The notes: generated by a model from the sequence alone, not told the origin. 64,000 nt of DNA from SCTD01 sp963784675 (GCA_963784675.1 CAWASE010000013.1:186001-250000), one strand, 5' to 3'. Positions 24,946 to 35,708 are shown, counted from the first letter of the stretch. A program made the numbers and translations.

Positions 24946-25986
24946 CTCAGCACCGCCACCACCGGCGGCGGCCCGAACTCGGTGGCCATCGGCGACCTCA
25001 ACGCCGACGGCCGCCCCGACCTGGTCACTGCCGACTCCCGCAGCGACGTGGTGAGCGTGCTGCTGGCCGGCGGACCGACCGCCGCGCCCACCTACACCCG
25101 CAGCACCACCACCACCGGCAGGGTCCCGAACTCGGTGGCGATCGGGGACCTCAACGCCGACGGCCGCCCCGACCTCGTCACCGCCGACAATCTCAGCGAC
25201 GTTGTGAGCGTGCTGCTGGCCGGCGGACCGATCGACGCGCCCACCTACACCCGCAGCACCGCCAGCACCGGCGACGGCCCGGCCTCGGTGGCGATCGGGG
25301 ACCTCAACGCCGACGGCCGCCCCGACCTCGTCACCGCCGACGCTGGCAGCAACGTGGTGAGCGTGCTGCTGGCCGCCGGACCGACCGACGCGCCGACTTG
25401 GACCCGCAGCACCGCCACCACCGGCAGGGTCCCTGTCTCGGTGGCGATCGGGGACCTCAACGCCGACGGCCGCCCCGACCTGGCCACCGCCGACTTCGGC
25501 AGCGGCACGGTGAGCGTGCTGCTGGCTGGCGGACCGACCGCCGCACCGACCTACACCCGCAGCACCACCACCACCGGCACGAACCCGAACTCGGTAGCGA
25601 TCGGGGACCTCAACGGCGACGGCCGCCCCGACTTGGTCACCGCCGATTTCCGCAGCGACGCGGTGAGCGTGCTGCTGGCCGGCGGACCGACCGACGCGCC
25701 GACCTACACCCGCAACACCACTAGCACCGGCAACAGCCCGGTCTCGGTGGCGATCGGGGACCTCGACGGCGACGGCCGCCCCGACCTGGTTACCGCCGAC
25801 GCTGGCAGAAACACTGTGAGCGTGCTGCTGGCCGGCGGACCGACCGACGCGCCGAGCTACACCCGCAGCACCGCTGGCACCGGCTCGAACCCGGCCTCGG
25901 TGGCGATAGAGGACCTCAACGCCGACGGACTCCCCGACCTCGCCACCGCCGACACCAGCAGCAACGCGGTGAGCGTGCTGCTGCAG
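24946..25986 (+). repeat. FG-GAP block 2 (seven blade repeats)
   Basis: Seven uninterrupted blades (TTG-variable residues GGP, RVP, DGP, RVP, TNP, NSP, SNP), several with DLNADGRPDL instead of DLNGDGRPDL. It is followed by one Fn3 domain. The count of seven equals blocks 1 and 3, which supports a closed seven-bladed propeller per block. Confidence 0.88.
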
Positions 25987-26295
25987 GCTGCTGCTGCACC
26001 CGGCGCTCCGACGGCAGTCGCTGCGACCGCGGGGAACGCCTCGGCAGCGGTGAGCTTCACCGCCCCGGCCTCGACCGGTGGCAGCGCGATCACCGGCTAC
26101 ACCGTCACCGCCACCGACAGCACGACGCCGGGCAACGGCGGCCAGACCGTCAGCGGCACCACCAGTCCCATCACGGTGCCGGGCCTGACCAACGGAGACG
26201 ACTACACGTTCACCGTCACCGCGACCAACGCTGTCGGCGCCAGCGCGCCGTCCAACCCCTCACGCGCGGTCACCCCACGCACCCCGTTGTCGTTC

Positions 26296-27345
26296 ACCCG
26301 CAGCACGGCCACCGTTGGCTCGAGGCCGTTCTCGGTGGCGGTCGGGGACCTCAACGGCGACGGCCGCCCCGACCTGGTCACCGCCGACTTCAGCAGCGAC
26401 GCGGTGAGCGTGCTGCTGGCCGGCGGCCCGACCGACGCGCCGACCTACGCCCGCAGCACCGCCACCACCGGCAGGGCCCCGTTCTCGGTGGCGATCGGGG
26501 ACCTCAACGGCGACGGCCGCCCCGACCTGGTCACCGCCGACGCCAACAGCAGCACGGTGAGCGTGCTGCTGGCTGGCGGACCGACCGACGCGCCGACCTA
26601 CACCCGCAGCACCACCAGCACCGGAAGCAGCCCGTACTCGGTGGCGATCGGTGACCTCAATGGCGACGGCCGCCCCGACCTGGTCACCGCCGACTTCGGC
26701 AGCAACGCGGTGAGCGTGCTGCTGGCCGGCGGACCGACCGACGCGCCGACCTACACCCGCAGCTCCGCCACCACCGGGACGAACCCGCGATCGGTGGCGA
26801 TCGGTGACCTCAACGGCGACGGCCGGCCCGACCTGGTCACCGCCGACTTGAGTAGCGACGCGGTGAGCGTGCTGCTGGCCGCCGGACCGACCGACGCGCC
26901 GACCTACACCCGCAGCACCACCAGCACCGGCGCGCGCCCGACCTCAGTGGCCATCGGGGACCTCAACGGCGACACCCGCCCCGACCTCGTCACCACCGAT
27001 TCCGGCAGCAACACGGTGAGCGTGCTGCTGGCCGGCGGACCGACCGACGCGCCGACCTACACCCGCAGCACCACCACCACCGGCACGCGCCCGAACTCGG
27101 TGGCGATCGGTGACCTGAGCGGCGACGGTCGCCCCGACCTCGTCACCACCGATTCCGGCAGCAACGCGGTGAGCGTGCTGCTGGCCGGCGGACCGACCGA
27201 CGCGCCGACTTACACCCGCAGCACCGCCCCCACCGGGGGCGACGGGCCGATCTCGGTGGCGATCGGGGACCTCAACGGCGACGGCCGCCCCGACCTGGTC
27301 ACCGCCGACTTCGGCAGCGACGCGGTGAGCGTGCTGCTGCAGGGT
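26296..27345 (+). repeat. FG-GAP block 3 (seven blade repeats)
   Basis: Seven uninterrupted blades (SRP, RAP, SSP, TNP, ARP, TRP, GDGP), then VSVLLQGGPAATAPG and the long Fn3 array. The last blade has a one-residue longer turn (GGDGPIS). Confidence 0.88.
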
Positions 27346-27647
27346 GGCCCGGCCGCTACGGCACCCGGTGCTCCGACGGCGGTCAGCGCGACGGCCGGGA
27401 ACGCCTCGGCTGCGGTGAGCTTCACCGCCCCGGCCTCGACCGGTGGTAGCCCGGTCACCGGTTACACGGTCACCGCGACCGACAGCACGACGCCGGGCAA
27501 CGGCGGCCAGAGCGCCAGCGGGACCACCAGTCCGATCAGGGTGCCGGGTCTGACGAACGGTGACAGCTACACCTTCACGGTCCGTGCGACCAACGCCGCC
27601 GGCAGCAGCACGGCGTCCAGCCCGTCCAACGCGGTCACGCCCCGTAC

Positions 27648-29375
27648 GGTCCCGGGTGCTCCGACGGCGGTCGGTGCGACGGCCGGGAACGCCTCGGCTG
27701 CGGTCAGCTTCACCGCCCCGGCCTCGACCGGCGGTAGCCCGGTCACCGGTTACACGGTCACCGCGACCGACAGCACGACGCCGGGCAACGGCGGCCAGAC
27801 CGCCAGCGGGACCACCAGTCCGATCACGGTGCCGGGTCTGACGAACGGTGACAGCTACACCTTCACCGTCCGTGCGACCAACGCCGCCGGCAGCAGCACG
27901 GCGTCCAGCCCGTCCAACGCGGTCACGCCCCGTACGGTCCCGGGTGCTCCGACGGCGGTCGGTGCGACGGCCGGGAACGCCTCGGCTGCGGTGAGCTTTA
28001 CCGCCCCGGCCTCGACCGGCGGCAGCCCCATCACCAGCTACACCGTCACCGCGACCGACAGCACGACCCCCGGCAACGGCGGCCAGAGCGCCAGCGGGAC
28101 CACCAGTCCGATCACGGTGCCGGGTCTGACGAACGGTGACAGCTACACCTTCACCGTCCGTGCGACCAACGCCGCGGGCAGCAGCACGCCGTCCAGCCCG
28201 TCCAACGCGGTCACGCCCCGTACGGTCCCGGGTGCTCCGACGGCGGTCGGCGCGACGGCCGGGAACGCCTCGGCTGCGGTGAGCTTCACCGCCCCGGCCT
28301 CGACCGGTGGCAGCCCGATCACCGGTTACACGGTCACCGCGACCGGCGGCACGACGCCGGGCAACGGTGGTCAGACCGCAACGGGTTCCACCAGTCCGAT
28401 CACGGTGCCGGGTCTGACGAACGGTGACAGCTACACCTTCACCGTCCGTGCGACCAACGCCGCGGGCAGCAGCACGCCGTCCAGCCCGTCCAACGCGGTC
28501 ACGCCCCGTACGGTCCCGGGTGCTCCGACGGCGGTCGGCGCGACGGCCGGGAACGCCTCGGCTGCGGTGAGCTTCACCGCCCCGGCCTCGACCGGTGGCA
28601 GCCCCATCACCAGCTACACCGTCACCGCGACCGACGGCACGACCGCCGGGCAACGGCGGCCAGACCGCAACGGGTTCCACCAGTCCGATCACGGTGCCGG
28701 GTCTGACGAACGGTGACAGCTACACCTTCACCGTCCGCGCGACCAACGCCGCCGGCAGCAGCACGCCGTCCAGCCCGTCCAACGCGGTCACGCCCCGTAC
28801 GGTCCCGGGTGCTCCGACGGCGGTCGGCGCGACGGCCGGGAACGCCTCGGCTGCGGTGAGCTTACCGTCCCGGCCTCGACCGGTGGCAGCCCGATCACCG
28901 GCTACACCGTCACCGCGACCGACAGCACGACCCGGGCAACGGCGGCCAGACCGCCAGCGGGACCACCAGTCCGATCACGGTGCCGGGTCTGACGAACGGT
29001 GACAGCTACACCTTCACCGTCCGCGCGACCAACGCCGCGGGCAGCAGCACGCCGTCCAGCCCGTCCAACGCGGTCACGCCCCGTACGGTCCCGGGTGCTC
29101 CGACGGCGGTCGGCGCGACGGCCGGGAACGCCTCGGCTGCGGTGAGCTTCACCGTCCCGGCCTCGACCGGTGGCAGCCCGATCACCGGTTACACGGTCAC
29201 CGCGACCGACAGCACGACGCCGGGCAACGGCGGCCAGACCGCCAGCGGGACCACCAGTCCGATCACGGTGCCGGGTCTGACGAACGGTGACAGCTACACC
29301 TTCACCGTCCGCGCGACCAACGCCGCGGGCAGCAGCACGCCGTCCAGCCCGTCCAACGCGGTCACGCCCTCGACC
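27648..29375 (+). repeat. Tandem array of six near-identical Fn3-coding units (about 288 bp each)
   Basis: Units begin with GGTCCCGGGTGCTCCGACGG at about 27648, 27939, 28226, 28513, 28802 and 29089. They differ at few positions (for example SPVTGY or SPITSY, TASS or TPSS), so they arose by recent duplication or are kept alike by gene conversion. The flanking Fn3 domains, especially the C-terminal six from 29383 to 31160, are much more diverged. Such an array is hard to assemble, and the true copy number may differ. Confidence 0.85.
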
Positions 29376-31206
29376 GTGCCGGGTGCGCCGACGGACGTGG
29401 CGGCGACGGCGGGCAACGCCCAGGCGACCGTGTCGTGGACGGCGCCCTCGAGCGACGGCGGGGCGCCCATCACGGGTTACGCGGTGACGTCGACGCCGGG
29501 TGGTCGCACCTGCACGGTCAACGCGCTGACGTGCACGGTGACCGGTCTGGTCAACGGGACGGCGTACACCTTCACCGTCACGGCCACGAGCAGTCGCGGG
29601 ACCGGTGCTGCGTCACAGCCTTCGACGGCGGTCACGCCCTCGACCGTGCCGGGCCAGCCGCGCGACGTGCGCTCGACCGGGGGGGACCAGCAGGCGACGG
29701 TCATCTGGACGGCGCCCGCGTCCGATGGTGGTTCACCGATCACGTCCTACGTGGTGACGGCCGTCGACCGCACCGACGCCTCGCGTGGCGGCCAGACCTG
29801 CACGTGGACCTCCGGTCCACTGACGTGCACGGTGGTCGGCCTGACGAACGGTGACGTCTACGCATTCACCGTCGTGGCACGCAACGCCAACGGGGCCGGC
29901 ACCGCGACCGTGCCGCCGACGGGCGGGCCTGCGACCACGACCCCGTCGACGACGCCGGGTTCGCCCCGCGACGTCGCGGCGACCCGCGGGGACGCGAGCG
30001 CACTCGTCTCCTGGACGCCGCCCGCGTCCGACGGCGGCGCTCCTGTCACGGGCTACACCGTGGCAGCCGACCGCGGTGGGAGCAGCTGCTCGGCTGCGGC
30101 GACCGCGACGTCCTGCCTCGTCCCCGATCTGGTCAACGGGGAGAGCTACACGTTCACCGTCACGGCCAGCAACGTCAACGGCGCCAGTGGCCGTTCTCAG
30201 CCGTCCGGGGCCGTGACGCCCTCGACGGTGCCGGGGCAGCCCCGTGACGTTCGATCCAGCAGCGGCAACGTTCAGGCGACCGTCACCTGGACAGCACCGT
30301 TGTCGGACGGTGGCTCGCCGATCACCTCCTACACGGTGACGGCCGTCGACCGCACCGACGCCTCCCGAGGAGGGCAGACGTGCGTGTGGACCTCGGGTCC
30401 GCTGACGTGCACGGTGACGGGGCTGACCAACGGCGACGCGTACGTCTTCACGGTCACGGCGAGCAACACCAACGGAGCGGGCGGCGCCGCTGCCCCACCG
30501 CAGGGCACCGGGACGGTCACGCCGTCCTCGGTGCCGGGCACGCCCCGTGACGTCGTCGCGACCGGTGGCGAAGGCCGCGCGACCGTCACCTGGACAGCAC
30601 CGGCGTCCGACGGCGGCTCGCCGATCACGTCCTACACGGTCATGGCCGTCGACTCCGAGGGACAGGGCCGGGGCGGACAGACGTGCACCTGGACGTCGGG
30701 GCCGTTCACGTGCGCGGTCACCGGCCTCGTGAATGGCGTGGCCTACACGTTCACCGTGACGGCAGCCAACGACAACGGCTCCGGGGCCACGTCACAGCCT
30801 GGACCGCAGTCGTCAGCGACACCCGTCGCTCCGGCGCCCTCCTCCACGCCGCCCACGCCCCCGCGCGACGTCACGGCCGTCGCCGGCGATGCCCGGGCGG
30901 TGGTCACGTGGACAGTGCCCGCATCCGACGGCGGCGCGCGCATCACCTCGTACGTCGTCACGGCCGTCGAGTCCGCGGACACGTCAGCCGGTGGCCAGTC
31001 CTGCACCTCGACCGCACCCGCGGTCGCGGGCCAGGAAGCTCCGTCGACCTGCACGGTCGAGGGCCTGGTGAACGGACGGGCGTACGTCTTCACGGTCCGT
31101 GCGCTGAACGGGCGCGGCAGCAGCGACCCGTCCGCAGCGAGCCTGCCCGTGACGCCGTCGGCGCCGACGGCTCCGACGGCGGCCCCGGCACCCGCTCCCG
31201 TGACAG

Positions 31207-32300
31207 GACGTTTCCACCCCGTCACGCCCGCACGCCTGCTCGACACGCGTACGGCCGGCGGGCCCGTGCCGGTCGGCGCCGACCGCGAGCTGCAGGTGAC
31301 GGGCGTCGCCGGCGTGCCGGCGGCGGGCGTCTCCGCCGTCCTTCTCAACGTCACCGTGACGCAGCCGAGTTCCCGGGGCGACCTGCAGGTCTACCCGGCC
31401 GGCGACCGGCCTGCCGTCCGGACGTCGAACCTGAACTTCGCCGCAGGAGAGACGGTGCCGGTGCAGGTCCTGACCGGCGTCGGACCGGACGGCCGGATCG
31501 CTCTGTCCAGCAGCACCGGGACGGCGCACGTCGTCGTGGACGTGTTCGGCTGGTACGGCGATGCTTCTGATGCGATCGCCGGCAGCAGCGGCTACACCGC
31601 GCTCGTGCCGCAGCGACTGCTGGACACCCGCAGCAGCCGTACGCCCGTGCTCGCAGGCGCCGACCGCACCGTGCAGGTCGGCGGTCGGGCGGGAGTGCCG
31701 TCAGACGCCACCGCCGTGGTGCTCAACACGACAGTGCTGGGATCACCCGCCAACGCCGACGTGCAGCTCGCCCCCGCAGGTGAGCAGCCAGCGGTCCGGA
31801 CGAGCAACCTCAACATTCGGCGCGGGCAGACCCGGGCCAACGCGGTCACCAGTCCGCTGCGCGACGGCAAGCTCGTCGTGTCGGTCAGCGCAGGCAGAGT
31901 CCAGGTCGTGCTGGACGTCCTCGGCTACTACAGCCCGTCGAGCCGAGGGCGGTTCATCGCCCTCACTCCGACGCGCGTCCTGGACACGCGTGCCGACGGC
32001 CGGCGGCTCACGGCCGGCCAGGATCGCGACGTCGTCATCGCCGGCGTCGCGGGGGTGCCTGCAAATGCTGTTGCGGCAGTCCTCAGCGTCACGGGCACGG
32101 ACGCCACGCGGCCTGTCGACCTGCAGCTGTTCCCGACCGGCCGCCGACCCGGCGCGCGGACGAGCACGGTCAACTTCCGTCCCGGTCAGGCCGTGGCCAA
32201 CGCCGCCATCGCCGCCCTCGGCGGCGGCGCGACGAGCCTGTCGCTCTCGCAGGGCAGTGCCGCAGCGGTCCTGGACGTCCTGGGCTACATGACCGCCGAG
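31207..32300 (+). repeat. Three C-terminal LLDTR-type modules
   Basis: About 31207-31557, 31594-31932 and 31948-32291. Each module starts with RFHPVTPARLLDTR or a variant, has GVAGVPA..A.AVLLNVTVT and RTSNLNF.AG..., and ends VVVDVFGWY or VLDVLGYY. I know this module from many actinobacterial secreted proteins, but no function is established. As the last part of the protein it may be the wall- or substrate-binding end, since no LPXTG or membrane helix follows. Confidence 0.75.
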
Positions 32301-32461
32301 TAGCGCCGCGCGCCGCGTGTGCTCGACTGTGCATCTGCATCTGCACCCCCTTAAGACGTCAGCGTGCCGGTCTGCACTGACCGGCACACGCGGCCACCTC
32401 GAGGCAGCGTTCGCGAGCGCACCGGAGCGGGTGCGGACAGCCAGGAGCACGGCCCGGGTCT

Positions 32462-32722
32462 GCGCGGCTCCCTTCGTACCGCCCTGCCCGTCGCGCCGTG
32501 ACGGACAAACTGCCCGAGGCGGTCGCAGCAGCGGTCATCGCCCTCCTGACCTCGACCGTTGTGGCCCAGCCGCACCGCGTCGGCAAGCCCTTGCGGGAAC
32601 CGCTGTCCGGCGCCTGGTCCGCACGTCGCGGGACCTACCGCGTCCTGTACCGCATCGCGAAGGCGCCACCGGAGGTCGTCGTCCTGAGCATCGACCATCG
32701 GCGGGACACCTGCCGCACCTGA
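32462..32722 (+). pseudogene. RelE/ParE-type toxin, degenerate 5' end
   Basis: Codes PARRAVTDKLPEAVAAAVIA, then VGKPLREPLSGAWSARRGTY, RVLYRI and VVVLSIDHRRDTCRT, the pattern of RelE-type mRNA interferases. The first strand expected before PARRA is corrupted and has no in-frame start; the first usable start is GTG 32498, which removes about 15 residues. No antitoxin frame precedes it (32304-32461). The second, better copy with its antitoxin is at 35709-36253. It is probably an inactivated orphan. Confidence 0.65.
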
Positions 32723-32876
32723 CCCTGTCGGCGGGGACGTCCGACAGCGCAGCGCCGCGATCCGGCTAACACGACTGATAACAGCCCGGACACCGCCATC
32801 CGGAGCCACGCGTACGAGATGGACGACGAGGCAGGCGAAGACGGACCAGGTCACGCTCAAGGGACTCGGTGAGGAC

Positions 32877-32889
32877 CTACGGATCAAGA
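32877..32889 (+). repeat. Short match to the island attachment core
   Basis: CTACGGATCAAGA is identical to the first 13 bp of the 45-bp att repeat (anticodon-loop part of tRNA-Arg), and it sits directly before the integrase int2 start. It may be the trimmed remains of a former junction between two stacked elements, or it may be chance. Confidence 0.35.
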
Positions 32890-32891
32890 AG

Positions 32892-34061
32892 ATGGGATCA
32901 CGCGGAGCAGGGTCGTTGCAGCAGCGCGCACCGGGACGCTGGGAGGTCCGGGTCAGCGTGGGGACCGACCCGGCCAGCGGCCGCAGCGTCTCCTGCTCGA
33001 TCACCGTCGTCGAGGAACTCACCCGACGCCCGGCGCCGGCAGGAGGAGCTCGCCGCGCATGCCGCAGTGCTGCGGGAGGCGCAGCAGACGCCACTGCGGA
33101 CCGTCGCCGAGCTGCTCGATCGCTGGCTGGCCGCGCCGCACGACTGGAAGCCGGGCACCTGGCGCGGCTACCGCGATACCTGCCGAAGGCTGGGCTCGGA
33201 CCCGCTGCTGCGCCGGGTCCCGGCGACCGTCACGCCACCGGTCCTGCGGGCCGCGATGCACGCCTGGGCAGCCGGCGGTACCCCGACCACGACGATCAGC
33301 CTGCAGGTCCGGACGCTGCGGTCGGCGTTCGGCTGGGCGCACCAGCAGCGGCTGCTTGCGAGCCAGCCGCCAGCCGGGATGCGCGGGGCCCCGGTCATCC
33401 CGAACCGCGCCGGGACGTCCCGCTGGCGGTGGTCCGCGAGTTGCTGCTCGCGGCCGACCGCGATGTCGACGCCGCTCTCGACGGGCCACTCAGCGGTCGC
33501 GGTCTCGCCCGGCTGCACCGGGCCGAGCAGGTCCGGCTGCTGCTGCGACTGGCGGCCGACACCGGCGCGCGCCGCGGTGAGCTCGATGCCTTGCATGTGG
33601 ACGACCTGCACGGGCGTGTCCTGCACATCGACCGCGGGGTGTCCGACGAGGTCGTCACCACGACCAAGACCGGCCGCCGACGCCGGGTCACCGTCGGCGT
33701 CAGCACCGAGCAGCTCTGGACGGCCAGCGTCAACGGCTGGCACGAGCGCCACAGCGGCCATCCGTTCGGGCCGTGGCTGTTCTCCGCCCAGGCCGACCAC
33801 CGCAGCCGGCTACGCACCGACCGGCTCGGCCAGTGGTTCCGCACCTTCGTCCACGCGCACGGACATCCCGGCGTGTGCCTGCACGCCCTGCGGCCCACCG
33901 TCGCCACCGTGCTGGTCGCCGACGGACACCTGCTCCAGGCACAGCAGCGCCTCGGGCACGCCGAAGCCAGCACCACCCTGCGTCAGTACTGCCATGCGCT
34001 GCCACTGCACGACCTCGACACCGCCGACCACCTCGAGGCCCTCCTCGCGCCACGTAGCTAG
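32892..34061 (+). pseudogene. Tyrosine site-specific integrase int2, two frameshifts
   Basis: About 389 residues once frames are joined. Arm-binding domain GSRGAGSLQQRAPGRWEVRV; core-binding domain PLRTVAELLDRWLAAPHDWK to PPVLRAAMHAWA. The catalytic domain has DTGARRGELDAL (first arginine), a lysine in TTTKTGRRRR, LHALRPTVATVL (H-x-x-R), QRLGHAEASTTLRQY (histidine and tyrosine nucleophile). Frame changes lie near 33035 and 33425; the catalytic residues are in the final frame. Same family as int1 and int3, and the only copy with a full catalytic domain. It could be the enzyme that inserted the island in tRNA-Arg. Indels may be errors, in which case it would be functional. Confidence 0.82.
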
Positions 34062-34193
34062 TGGCCCTCCGCTCCTCGCCACCGGTGCCGGAGGCGTCCG
34101 CTCATGCCGCATGCGGTGGCGTCTTCGTCTACAAGTAGAACGTGCAGTTCCCTGCAGCACGAGCAGCACTTGATCAACAGGCGTACGGACTCT

Positions 34194-34215
34194 CGGCTTC
34201 GGCGGGCCGAAGCCG
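34194..34215. terminator. Hairpin downstream of the NrtR-like gene
   Basis: CGGCTTCGG-CGGG-CCGAAGCCG is a perfect 9-bp stem with a 4-nt loop. It lies 52 bp past the stop of the minus-strand regulator and 133 bp past the end of int2, so it may terminate either. No T-tract. Confidence 0.5.
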
Positions 34216-34266
34216 CTCGCGCGAACGGGCCCTAGTCGTCGGCTGGGGGCGGCCAGTTCTTGATTC

Positions 34267-35112
34267 TCACCGCTGTTGCTCGCTGGCCGACGGAGCTGGG
34301 ACCGGAGGGTCGAGCCAGATTTGATCACCGCGGACGTAGAGCCCGGCGGGGCGGCCGCGGCCCTGCCGCCACACTCCCGCCGTGATCGTGGCCGCGCTCT
34401 CGCGCCAGCCGTAGGTGTGACTGACGACGCCTTCGATCGGTGGCGTGTCGGACACCGAGGTCGTGACCGTCTCCAGGACATGCGGGTCTATGGACGGGGG
34501 GCCGGTCGAGGGCGGCACAGCGACGACGACCCGGTTCCGTTGAAATCGCTTCTGGAAGTTCGCCGGATCGAACGGCTCACCCCACAGGTGCTCGTACACC
34601 TGCCGAAGCTGTCGGAGCGTGAAGACCGGTCCGGCCAGCGTCATGCCAGCCCGGGTGAAGCGCAGCAGGTCAATCAGACGATCGCGTGTCGCAGTTAGCA
34701 CCTCCTGGTCCGCTGCGACAACAGCCGGCGGGGGGAGCATCCGGGCGGCGCCGGCGGCAGCGACGGTGCTGGTCGAGCAGTCGACGGGGCGCACCCGGTC
34801 CCCGGCCGCTATGACGACCGCTTGCTGCGGCAGCAGCACCACGACCGGGATGGTCAGGGTGCTGGCAGTCAGGTCTTTTAGAGGTGGGAGCACCTCGGCG
34901 TACAACGGGCGCAGCGAGCTCAGCGTGAACGTGAGGGCTGCCTCGGCCACTCCCGTCGTGTCGAACAAGTCGTCGACCACTTGCCGGATCGCGGCGTCCA
35001 CTGACGGGGCGCGCGTGAGGGTTGCTGTGGGCAGCCGGGCGTCCTTCGTCGCCACCTGCAGTTCTCCCGCCCCGGCCAGGCCGTACGCGGCGACGGCGAG
35101 CTGCACGTTCAC
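34267..35112 (-). CDS. NrtR-like regulator (degenerate Nudix domain plus winged helix)
   Basis: 281 aa from GTG 35112, with AGGAGG 7 nt upstream. The N-terminal part follows a Nudix-like pattern (AVAAYGLAGAGELQVATKDA, VDAAIRQVVDDLFDTTGVAE) but lacks the REUxEExGU catalytic residues, so it should bind rather than hydrolyse a nucleotide. The stretch FTLRQLRQVYEHLWGEPFDP followed by ANFQKRFQR is the signature winged helix of NrtR-type regulators, which usually sense NAD-derived nucleotides. A long tail follows (about 85 residues) containing GVWRQGRGRPAGLYV. A TTATGGT-N7-ACCATAA palindrome lies 26-46 bp upstream, between this gene and the divergent 84-aa gene. Confidence 0.78.
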   Translation of the reverse strand: MNVQLAVAAYGLAGAGELQVATKDARLPTATLTRAPSVDAAIRQVVDDLFDTTGVAEAALTFTLSSLRPLYAEVLPPLKDLTASTLTIPVVVLLPQQAVVIAAGDRVRPVDCSTSTVAAAGAARMLPPPAVVAADQEVLTATRDRLIDLLRFTRAGMTLAGPVFTLRQLRQVYEHLWGEPFDPANFQKRFQRNRVVVAVPPSTGPPSIDPHVLETVTTSVSDTPPIEGVVSHTYGWRESAATITAGVWRQGRGRPAGLYVRGDQIWLDPPVPAPSASEQQR

Positions 35113-35137
35113 GCATTGACCTCCTGACGTTGGCGGC

Positions 35138-35158
35138 TTATGGTCGCAGACACCATAA
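35138..35158. promoter_or_regulatory. Operator palindrome between nrtR-like gene and divergent small gene
   Basis: TTATGGT-CGCAGAC-ACCATAA has perfect 7-bp arms and a 7-nt spacer. AT-rich and isolated in GC-rich DNA, it overlaps the likely -10 regions of both divergent genes. Binding by the NrtR-like protein is inferred from position. Confidence 0.6.
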
Positions 35159-35186
35159 CAGCGGGACGAGCGAAAGCGGGATCGGC

Positions 35187-35441
35187 ATGAGCGGGTTGGA
35201 GCAGATCGTGTTGGGGGGAGCCCTCGTGGTGATCGGGACGCAACTGATGAGCAACGGCCGGTCGGACCTGGCGCGCGAGGGTGCAGGTCGGCGGATGGAG
35301 GACGAGGCCGCACTGCTGCGCCGCCGGGCCGAGCTGGAGCATGACTGGCAGCGGATCCGCGACCTCGGCATCGATCCGACGACTGTGCTCGCTGAGCACC
35401 GCACCCGGCTCGAGGCCCCTGAGCGGCCCGCCCTGACCTGA
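35187..35441 (+). CDS. Small protein with N-terminal membrane-type helix and charged helix
   Basis: 84 aa. It begins MSGLEQIVLGGALVVIGTQL (weakly hydrophobic helix), then a strongly charged helix (EDEAALLRRRAELEHDWQRI) and a short tail (LGIDPTTVLAEHRTRLEAPE). Divergent from the NrtR-like regulator with a shared palindromic operator, so it is probably the regulated target. No known family recognised. Confidence 0.6.
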   Translation: MSGLEQIVLGGALVVIGTQLMSNGRSDLAREGAGRRMEDEAALLRRRAELEHDWQRIRDLGIDPTTVLAEHRTRLEAPERPALT

Positions 35442-35708
35442 CGCGAGGACGTTCCCGTCCGTGGTCGTTGCCCGTGTCGGCTGGGCGCGAGTTCGACGGG
35501 CCAGATCCGCGGACGCTGGCGCTCATCCTGCGCCGCTCCGTCCGCCCAGGGCATGTCAGACGTCGCCGTGCCGCCAGCAGTGGCCGGCCCCGCATCGTCC
35601 GCATATGCCGCTGACCGCGCGAAGCGAACTTCGGTGCGTCCTTGACCGCGGTTCACGCAAAAGGTCTCAGGCTGGACGCGACCGCCGGTATGCGCCACAA
35701 TCGTGGCC

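Larger units (their letters stand above)
23415..32303 (+). pseudogene. Giant secreted surface protein: 3 x 7 FG-GAP blades, 15 Fn3 domains, 3 LLDTR-type repeats (frameshifted as sequenced)
   Basis: Signal peptide (SVGTAVLLLTALVLGPTSPAQA). Then three blocks of exactly seven 51-residue FG-GAP/VCBS blades, each with a calcium-type DLNGDGRPDL loop. Each block is followed by at least one fibronectin type III domain; 13 Fn3 domains follow the third block. The end is three copies of a 115-residue RLLDTR...VLDVLGYY module common in actinobacterial exoproteins. Each block should fold as one integrin-like seven-bladed propeller. Frames break at about 23617, 23925, 23985, 24235, 24350, 24489, 24780, 28648 (+1 each) and 28862, 28929 (-1 each), as judged from sister repeats. 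The sum is +6, and the same frame reaches the TAG at 32303, giving 2,960 codons. Hence it is probably intact in the cell. Likely adhesion or matrix role; no catalytic domain seen. Confidence 0.85.

Noticed and set aside
26944..28692. 582-codon minus-strand frame inside the Fn3 array
   Set aside because: Arg/Gly-rich repetitive shadow of the plus-strand Fn3 repeats, with no independent protein features.
23600..29400. Regularly spaced repeats that could suggest a CRISPR-like or satellite array
   Set aside because: Units of 153 and 288 bp are coding, in frame, and match FG-GAP and Fn3 protein repeats. There are no short palindromic repeats with unique spacers.
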